Positions 58,628-64,000 of a stretch of 64,000 nt of DNA are shown here, piece by piece. The notes under the pieces are model-generated. The model was not told the origin of the DNA and ran no database searches. It saw nothing but the letters and a program-made list of their open reading frames with translations. The stretch is from the NCBI GenBank assembly GCA_019638795.1, contig JAHBTB010000012.1:1-64000 (forward strand), written 5' to 3'. Source of the stretch: Fimbriimonadaceae bacterium (GTDB lineage: Bacteria > Armatimonadota > Fimbriimonadia > Fimbriimonadales > Fimbriimonadaceae). The translations under genes and the position numbers were made by a program. Every line of letters starts with the position of its first letter. The stretch's first letter is position 1.

Positions 58628-60541
58628 ATGTCTACCGTGCCGGCGCGCACCACCCGCCTTAAACCGCTTAACGAGCATGTGGACGACCAGCTGAAGCTGG
58701 TCCCCACCAAGCCGGGCTGTTACATCTACCACGACGAGGAGGACGCCGTCCTCTACGTCGGCAAGGCGGTCAACCTCCGCTCGCGGGTGCGCTCATACTT
58801 CCGGCCCAGCGCGGTCTTGGGCGACCGCATCAGCCGGATGGTGCGCAAGATCAGGCGCATCGAGACGATCGTCGTCGACAGCGAACTCGAGGCGCTGGTA
58901 CTGGAATGCAACCTCATCAAGCAGCACCGGCCACCCTACAACGTCCGCCTGCGCGACGACAAGAGCTACCCGTTCATCGTCATCACCAAGGAGGCGTTCC
59001 CCCGCGTGCTCTTCACCCGAAACCCGCGCAAGGGTTTCGGGAAGACGTTTGGGCCGTACACTTCGGCCTACGCTGTCCGCGAGACCCTGCAACTCCTCCA
59101 CAAGACCTTCCCCTTAATCCCGTGCGGCAAGTCTTGGACGGGGGCGGCCGTGCAGAAGCCTTGCCTGTATTACCACCTCAAGCAGTGCCTCGCCCCTTGC
59201 GCCGGCCTGGCCGACCGAGGGGAGTACGGCGACGTGCTCGGCCAAGTGCAACGGTTTCTGGAGGGCAAGGAGGACGGCGTCGTGGCAGAGCTGAGGGCTC
59301 AGATGACCCGCGCCGCCGACGACCTGGACTTTGAGAAGGCGGCCCTCATCCGCGACCGGGTGGCGTCCCTCGAAAGCGTCCTCGAACGCCAAAAGGTGCT
59401 CAGCGACGACCAGGGCGACCGCGACGTCGTCGCCGTCGTCAAGGACGACCGAGGCGCCGCCATCCAGATGCTCTACATCCGCGGTGGGCGGTTGATCGGC
59501 CAGCAACAGTTCATCCTCGACGGCAGTAGCGAAGCGGCGCCGACCGACGCCGTCCAGGAGTTTGTCAAGCAGTACTACTCGGCCGCGCCGGAGATCCCGC
59601 GCGAGATCCTCTTGCCTGTCGAGATCGCCGAAAAGGGCATTGTCCAGCAGTGGTTGCGCCAACGCAAAGGCGGCGCCGTCACCATCGACGTGCCCCAGGG
59701 CGGCGAAGGGATGCGCCTGGTCGACCTCGCCGCTCAAAACGCGGAACAGGCCCTGAAGACCTTCGCCCTCGAGATGGAGCAGAAGGAGGCCTGGGCCGAG
59801 CAAGCGGTGGAGCAACTGTCGGAGGCCCTCGGGCTGCCGACCCCGGCCGTGCGGGTGGAAGGCTACGACATCTCGAACACGCAGGGCACCGCCCCGGTCG
59901 CTTCGATGGTCGTCACCGAAAACGGCGAGGCGGCCAAGGCGGAGTACCGCCGGTTCAAGATCCGTTGGCACCCCGAAAGCCCGGACGACTTCGCGATGAT
60001 GAACGAGGTCATCACCCGACGGCTCCGCAACTACCTGGACGGAGACGAGAAGTTCGCCAAGCTCCCCGACCTCATGATGATCGACGGGGGCAAGGGACAA
60101 CTCGGTGCCGCCCTCAAGGCCCGTGACTCTCTCGGCCTCACCGTGCCGATGGTCGGCCTGGCCAAGCGCCACGAGGTCGTCTATGTGCCGGTCGACGCCC
60201 CCCGACTCGTGGACGGGACCGAACTCGGCGACAAGTACACCTTTCGCGAAGTCGTCCTACCCCTCACTTCACCAGGCCTCATGTTGCTGAGAAAGCTGCG
60301 CGACGAGGCCCACCGGTTCGCCCTGACCTTCCACCGCAAGGTGCGGGACAAGCGGCTCCATGGCAGCGTGCTCGACGAGATACCCGGGGTCGGCCCACGC
60401 CGGCGGCGGCTGTTGCTGAGGACATTCGGCTCGATCGAAGGGATACGACGGGCCAGCACCGAGGAGATCGCGGCGGTGCCGACCTTCACGTCCAGGTTGG
60501 CCGAAGAGATCCTGGAGTTCCTCCGCGGCGAATCTGAGTGA
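58628..60541 (+). CDS. uvrC: Excinuclease ABC subunit C
   Basis: 637 residues. GIY-YIG nuclease at the N-terminus (KPGCYIYHDEEDAVLYVGKA, about 29-48), a UVR domain (DDLDFEKAALIRDRVASLES, about 230), the RNase H-like C-terminal nuclease (GYDISNTQGTAPVASMVV, about 415; MMIDGGKGQLGAAL, about 485) and a C-terminal helix-hairpin-helix (IPGVGPRRRRLLLRTFGS, about 585). Makes both incisions in nucleotide excision repair. Start ATG 58628 without a clear ribosome site. Confidence 0.97.
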   Translation: MSTVPARTTRLKPLNEHVDDQLKLVPTKPGCYIYHDEEDAVLYVGKAVNLRSRVRSYFRPSAVLGDRISRMVRKIRRIETIVVDSELEALVLECNLIKQHRPPYNVRLRDDKSYPFIVITKEAFPRVLFTRNPRKGFGKTFGPYTSAYAVRETLQLLHKTFPLIPCGKSWTGAAVQKPCLYYHLKQCLAPCAGLADRGEYGDVLGQVQRFLEGKEDGVVAELRAQMTRAADDLDFEKAALIRDRVASLESVLERQKVLSDDQGDRDVVAVVKDDRGAAIQMLYIRGGRLIGQQQFILDGSSEAAPTDAVQEFVKQYYSAAPEIPREILLPVEIAEKGIVQQWLRQRKGGAVTIDVPQGGEGMRLVDLAAQNAEQALKTFALEMEQKEAWAEQAVEQLSEALGLPTPAVRVEGYDISNTQGTAPVASMVVTENGEAAKAEYRRFKIRWHPESPDDFAMMNEVITRRLRNYLDGDEKFAKLPDLMMIDGGKGQLGAALKARDSLGLTVPMVGLAKRHEVVYVPVDAPRLVDGTELGDKYTFREVVLPLTSPGLMLLRKLRDEAHRFALTFHRKVRDKRLHGSVLDEIPGVGPRRRRLLLRTFGSIEGIRRASTEEIAAVPTFTSRLAEEILEFLRGESE

Positions 60542-60545
60542 GTAT

Positions 60546-60585
60546 CCCAGTAGAGCGTGATATGAGAAAACCAAGTTCTACTGGG
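60546..60585. repeat. Left boundary repeat of the GHKL/STAS-like module
   Basis: CCAGTAGAGCGTGAT (60547-60561) is identical to 61889-61903. Here CCCAGTAGA (60546-60554) also pairs with TCTACTGGG (60577-60585), a 9 bp inverted repeat with a 22 nt loop. Begins 4 bp after the uvrC stop. Confidence 0.8.
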
Positions 60586-60604
60586 GAATTTGAACCTAGA
60601 CTCG

Positions 60605-60895
60605 TCAGCTTTCGAGCATGTAGTCGGCGACCGTGCGGACGACCTCTTGAACGACAGGCGCGCAGTTCTTGAAGAGGAGGCGGTCGAAGACGTCGTCGCC
60701 AAATCTTCTGATCGGTTCGCTGATCAGGGCGTGGACGAACGACTGCGTGGCCCCGGTGACCCCTTGAAAGTCCAGAACGACCTCCTCGCCTGCCTCCAAG
60801 GCAGGCTCGACTTGGACAATCCGGATGGACCGGGCAATGTCCTTGTTCTCTGCGAAAGACCCGGCCAGTTCAGCCATGAAAACCGTCTTGCACAT
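60605..60895 (-). CDS. STAS-like protein (DUF4325 type)
   Basis: 96 residues. EEVVLDFQGVTGATQSFVHA (about 37-56) followed by LISEPIRRFGDDVFDRLLFK matches the DUF4325 STAS-like family. STAS folds usually act in partner-switching, being controlled by GHKL kinases. The GHKL ATPase lies 11 bp upstream on the same strand, so the two probably form an operon and a regulatory pair. ATG 60895. Base composition is lower in GC than neighbouring genes. Confidence 0.8.
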   Translation of the reverse strand: MCKTVFMAELAGSFAENKDIARSIRIVQVEPALEAGEEVVLDFQGVTGATQSFVHALISEPIRRFGDDVFDRLLFKNCAPVVQEVVRTVADYMLES

Positions 60896-60906
60896 GTGTT
60901 AGCCCA

Positions 60907-61875
60907 CTAGATGAACTTAGGTGACTTGTACCGCTCCTTCTTTCGCTCGCGTATCGCAGACATGTATGCAGTCCTAATTGCCGCCAAGAGAGCCTGGAAC
61001 TCTTGGGTCTGGTCAAGCGACATGTCGATGCCGACGACGGTGCCCGGGAACCGCGGTGCGATGTTCGTCTCAGCGTGCCTGTCGAGCCGCGGGTCGGCAT
61101 GGAGCCGGGGGAACCCCTTGTAGCGTTTGTCTCGCTTGGTCAGCTTGTACAGACCAGTACCGCTATAGAGGATAAAGTAGTCGCGCGCCACCATCGCCAT
61201 GGACTTGACAAAGAAAAGCCCCGCTCCGGCGTTGGTCTCGGTGCCTCCCTCGCGGGTCGTCGTTCCGGTGATCCCTGGAGTCAGCGCAAGCGCAATTGCG
61301 TCGATCTCGTTCTTCACCGGCCAGGCATTTGAGATCGAGGCGCGGACGCCCACGCCCACATCCGCGATACCCAAACGGACCGTGTTGGTCTTTGGGTAGT
61401 ACTGCGCCGCAACAAACGCACCCGTCGGGGACGCCGAGTGTTCCAGGACGTTGCGCACGAGCTCCCCGACTACGTACTTGATCGGATCGGCCTGTTGTGG
61501 CGCCAGGTGCAGCAGGGGGATCATGTCCGTAATAAAGCGCGTCTGTTCCGCGGAAGTGCTGATCTGTGTGACTGGGATGAACCTCCCGGCTGCTTCGTGC
61601 TTTTTGATCGTGAAAGGGGAGGCCTTGCCCAAGATTTCGAACAACCCCATGCGATCCAGATAGTGCCCAGATGTCGCGGTGATCGTATCAATGTGGACGT
61701 CCTGGGGACGGAGTCTGCTACCCAATGCCGCGATCATCGCGAGGACGACAGGGTGCACGCTCACCCACCTGTCGTGGGTGGTGACCGTCAGACGCCCAGG
61801 CTCACCAAGGTCGAAACCCCTCAGAAAGTGCTCGAAATTGCGAAGGTAGTCCGAGTTCGAGAGATAAACCTTCAC
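60907..61875 (-). CDS. GHKL-type ATPase, partner of the STAS-like protein
   Basis: 322 residues. An N-terminal ~125-residue region without a known motif is followed by a GHKL (HATPase) fold. N-box ELVRNVLEHS (138-147), G1 DVGVG (172-176) and G2 GAGLFFVKS (217-225) are intact, so ATP binding is expected. No histidine-kinase phosphoacceptor domain and no membrane segment. A very basic C-terminus (RERKKERYKSPKF). With the STAS-like protein it resembles a partner-switch module. GTG 61875 lies 7 bases after TAGAAT, which abuts a palindrome. Lower GC than flanks suggests acquisition by transfer. Confidence 0.82.
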   Translation of the reverse strand: MKVYLSNSDYLRNFEHFLRGFDLGEPGRLTVTTHDRWVSVHPVVLAMIAALGSRLRPQDVHIDTITATSGHYLDRMGLFEILGKASPFTIKKHEAAGRFIPVTQISTSAEQTRFITDMIPLLHLAPQQADPIKYVVGELVRNVLEHSASPTGAFVAAQYYPKTNTVRLGIADVGVGVRASISNAWPVKNEIDAIALALTPGITGTTTREGGTETNAGAGLFFVKSMAMVARDYFILYSGTGLYKLTKRDKRYKGFPRLHADPRLDRHAETNIAPRFPGTVVGIDMSLDQTQEFQALLAAIRTAYMSAIRERKKERYKSPKFI

Positions 61876-61882
61876 AGCTTGG

Positions 61883-61888
61883 ATTCTA
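61883..61888 (-). promoter_or_regulatory. -10-like element of the GHKL/STAS-like operon
   Basis: TAGAAT (minus strand) ends 7 nt before GTG 61875. Confidence 0.45.
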
Positions 61889-61923
61889 CCAGTAGAGCGT
61901 GATTATCCAAAATCACGCTCTAC
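61889..61923. promoter_or_regulatory. Palindrome at the module promoter, doubling as right boundary repeat
   Basis: GTAGAGCGTGATT (61892-61904) and AATCACGCTCTAC (61911-61923) are perfect 13 bp arms with a 6 nt loop. The palindrome overlaps the expected -35 region of the GHKL promoter. Its left arm contains the 15 bp sequence repeated at 60547. It fits an operator, an attachment-like site, or both. Confidence 0.75.
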
Positions 61924-61937
61924 CGGAAAGCCTCACT

Positions 61938-62108
61938 TCAAAACGACGCTTGCTCGGCCGGCTCGCTGGAGTACACGAGGGCGCAAACGGTGCCGGGGAC
62001 CCAGCCGAGGACGGTGAGGACCAGGGTGAGCAGCAATGGCTTCACCCCTCGGTCGATCACGGCGAGAGGCGGGCAGACGACGCTGAGGACGACGCGGTAC
62101 CAGGGCAC
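61938..62108 (-). CDS. Pmp3/YqaE family small membrane protein
   Basis: 56 residues from GTG 62108. Two membrane helices with the family signature: VVLSVVCPPLAVIDRGVKP, then LLLTLVLTVLGWVPGTVCAL and VYS. Pmp3-like proteolipids influence membrane potential under stress. A TACAAC hexamer six bases before the GTG may be its -10. A longer reading from ATG 62165 would overlap the ileS start on the other strand and adds no similarity. Confidence 0.85.
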   Translation of the reverse strand: MPWYRVVLSVVCPPLAVIDRGVKPLLLTLVLTVLGWVPGTVCALVYSSEPAEQASF

Positions 62109-62146
62109 GTCGCGGTTGTACCCGCGTCGGCACCCCGGCCCCCCAG

Positions 62147-62152
62147 TACAAT
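62147..62152 (+). promoter_or_regulatory. -10-like element before ileS
   Basis: TACAAT ends 11 nt before ATG 62164; no ribosome site. Confidence 0.45.
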
Positions 62153-62163
62153 CCTGAACTTCC

Positions 62164-64000
62164 ATGGACTTTAAAGCCACTCTGAACTTGCCAGACCCAA
62201 GTTCGGCCATCCCCATGAAGGCCGACTTGGCCAAACGTGAGCCTGACCTGCAGGCCCGCTGGGACGAAGAGGGGCTCTATCGTTCGATCATCGCGGCACG
62301 GCGCGAGGCCGGCGCCCCGTCCTTCGTGCTCCACGACGGCCCGCCCTACACCAACGGGCCGATCCACTTGGGCACCGCCCTCAACAAGATCCTGAAGGAC
62401 TTCGTCGTCAAGTCGCGCTCCCTGATGGGGTACCGCGCCCCCTACGTGCCCGGCTTTGACAACCACGGCCTGCCGATCGAGCAGGCGGTGATGAAGACCT
62501 TCAATGAAAAGAAGGTGGTGCCGACCACCGTCGAACTGCGCCGGGCCTGTCGCCAGCACGCCGAGCACTACATCGGGGTCCAGTCCGAGCAGTTCCGACG
62601 CCTTGGCGTCTTCGGCCTCTGGGACAAGCCGTACACGTCGATGGCGTACAAATACGAGGCGGAGATCATCCGCGTGTTCAAGCGCCTGGTCGAGGGCGGC
62701 TACGTCTACCGAGGCCTGCGGCCCGTCCTGTGGTCGCCGACCTCCCAGACCGCCTTGGCCGACACGGAGATCGTCTACAAGGACCATGTCTCTGTCTCGA
62801 TCTACGTCAAGTTCCCCCTGATCGAAGACGTGAACGGCGTCTTCGACGGGCTGGACAACGTCTCGACCGTCATCTGGACCACGACCCCGTGGACGATCCC
62901 GGCCAACTTGGCCGTCGCCTTCCATCCCAGCCTAGACTATGTCGTGGTCAAGTCCGGCGACGCCCACCTGGTGATGGCCGAATCGCTCTATGAGCACGTC
63001 ATGCACAAGGTCGGCCTCGACATTGACCAAGTGGTTGACCGGATCAAGGGAAGCGCCCTAGAAGGCACAAGGTTCAAGCACCCGGTGTTCGACCGCGACT
63101 CGGTCGCCGTGCTCGCCGACTATGTCACCACCGAAGACGGCACGGGTGTCGTCCACACCGCGCCGGGCCACGGGCGAGACGACTTCTACACCGGTCAGAA
63201 GTACAACCTGCCTGCCTTCTGCCCGGTGGACGGACGCGGCGTGCTGACCGAGGAGGCCGGCGAGTTCGCCGGAGTCTTCTACCGGAAGTGCGACACCGTG
63301 GTGGTGGAACGGCTCCGCGAACTCGGCATGCTGCTTCTGGCCGAGGAGTACCAACACAGCTACCCACACGCCGAGCGCGACGACCAGCCCGTCATTTTCC
63401 GGGCCACCGAGCAATGGTTCGTCGGCATCGACGCGCCCTTTCATCTCGACCCGACCAAGACCCTGCGCCAGAAGATGTTGGAAGAGATCGACAGGGTCGA
63501 GTGGTTTCCACCATCTGGTTATGAACGTATCAAGGGAATGGTCGCGGGCCGACCCGACTGGTGTGTCTCGCGCCAGCGTCCCTGGGGCGTCGGGCTCCCG
63601 GTGTTCTACGGGGCCGACAGCGGCACCCCCGTGCTCGACCCCGTCGCCATCGAGGCGGTCGCCTGCCTCGTCGAGGAGAAGGGCTCGGACGCCTGGTACG
63701 AGGTGGAGGCGGCCGACATCCTGCCCCAGGGATACCGACACCCGACGACGGGCGAGACGAGCTTCCGCAAGGAGGTCGACGTCTTTGACGTCTGGTTTGA
63801 CTCGGGATGCACCGCGCTCTGCGTCATGCCGGGCGAAGTCGAACCGGAGTGGCAGGACGAACTCCCTGTCGACATCTACCTGGAAGGCTCCGACCAGCAC
63901 CGGGGCTGGTTCAACGTCTCCTTGATCCTTTGCACCGCCACGCGAGGGCACGCCCCCTACCGCCAGGTCGTCACCCACGGCTTTGTCACCGACGAGCACG
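62164..64000 (+). CDS. ileS: Isoleucyl-tRNA synthetase, 5' part (runs off the right edge)
   Basis: 612 codons of an expected ~920-950. Class I synthetase: the HIGH motif appears as HLGT in [12 protein letters not shown] (about 64-75), after [12 protein letters not shown]. The CP1 editing domain contains [20 protein letters not shown] (about 237-256) and [11 protein letters not shown] with the editing Asp. [11 protein letters not shown] and DVWFDSGCT lead towards the active site, and [14 protein letters not shown] is just before the edge. KMSKS lies outside. Charges tRNA-Ile and edits Val-tRNA. Confidence 0.97.
   Translation, partial: MDFKATLNLPDPSSAIPMKADLAKREPDLQARWDEEGLYRSIIAARREAGAPSFVLHDGPPYTNGPIHLGTALNKILKDFVVKSRSLMGYRAPYVPGFDNHGLPIEQAVMKTFNEKKVVPTTVELRRACRQHAEHYIGVQSEQFRRLGVFGLWDKPYTSMAYKYEAEIIRVFKRLVEGGYVYRGLRPVLWSPTSQTALADTEIVYKDHVSVSIYVKFPLIEDVNGVFDGLDNVSTVIWTTTPWTIPANLAVAFHPSLDYVVVKSGDAHLVMAESLYEHVMHKVGLDIDQVVDRIKGSALEGTRFKHPVFDRDSVAVLADYVTTEDGTGVVHTAPGHGRDDFYTGQKYNLPAFCPVDGRGVLTEEAGEFAGVFYRKCDTVVVERLRELGMLLLAEEYQHSYPHAERDDQPVIFRATEQWFVGIDAPFHLDPTKTLRQKMLEEIDRVEWFPPSGYERIKGMVAGRPDWCVSRQRPWGVGLPVFYGADSGTPVLDPVAIEAVACLVEEKGSDAWYEVEAADILPQGYRHPTTGETSFRKEVDVFDVWFDSGCTALCVMPGEVEPEWQDELPVDIYLEGSDQHRGWFNVSLILCTATRGHAPYRQVVTHGFVTDEH

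Overview
This is a GC-rich (roughly two-thirds G+C by eye) chromosomal segment of a free-living bacterium with an outer membrane. A four-gene lipid A/LPS operon (lpxK, an LpxL-type acyltransferase, two family-9 glycosyltransferases), an MlaE-type permease, a SurA-like lipoprotein and a LolA-like lipoprotein support the double membrane. Planctomycete-style DUF1501 and PSCyt/PSD1 genes, a Tricorn-like protease, a WhiG/FliA-type sigma factor and type IV pilus genes fit the phylum Armatimonadota (Fimbriimonadia-like). That placement is an inference from gene content, not a proof.

Layout. 1-6 kb is an accessory stretch: the start of a type I restriction methylase gene, a hypothetical gene, and a secreted DUF1501 plus cytochrome pair lying between two copies of a ~105 bp repeat that carries the 5' end of the hypothetical gene. 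6-11 kb holds hflX-prmC-def-fmt and a membrane-anchored propeller. 11-15 kb is the leftward LPS operon. 15-21.9 kb carries mtaB, a HIT protein, two tRNAs (Thr, Tyr), leuC and the conserved rpmH-rnpA-yidD-yidC-jag block. 21.9-31 kb has two envelope or glycan hydrolase genes, a Tricorn-like protease, pilB and a DUF899 gene. 31.2-31.5 kb is the RNase P RNA gene on the minus strand. 31.5-41.2 kb has a SPINDLY-type GlcNAc transferase, a YgiB/YgiC-like pair, an M29 aminopeptidase, pilC, a sigma factor fused to a degenerate GGDEF domain, a RibD-like reductase and an ABC exporter. 41.2-43.2 kb is a polyamine locus (speD, speE) with a long structured leader. 43.6-53.4 kb is mostly leftward: a SurA-like chaperone, a FliA-type sigma with two small partner genes, a metallo-hydrolase, a DnaA-domain-I-like protein, RNase G, pyrD and ychF. 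53.4-62 kb has mlaE, a GH57 enzyme, two secreted proteins, a GNAT acetyltransferase, uvrC, and a lower-GC GHKL ATPase plus STAS-like module bounded by repeats. ileS runs off the right edge.

Four signals stand out. (1) The sigma-GGDEF fusion has lost its catalytic signature but keeps an RxxD I-site, so it could be a transcription factor that reads c-di-GMP directly. (2) About twenty starts carry a -10-like hexamer only 6-13 nt before the start codon, which implies widespread leaderless mRNAs; two divergent start codons are separated by just 21 nt. (3) speD/speE have a ~230 nt leader with mutually exclusive helices, an Arg-rich upstream ORF ending on the speD ribosome binding site, and a CAGACGTCGGG motif shared by both promoters. 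(4) The GHKL/STAS-like module is bounded by a 15 bp direct repeat and has a 13 bp-arm palindrome at its promoter.

Most other genes are ordinary housekeeping genes, often packed with 1-14 bp overlaps.
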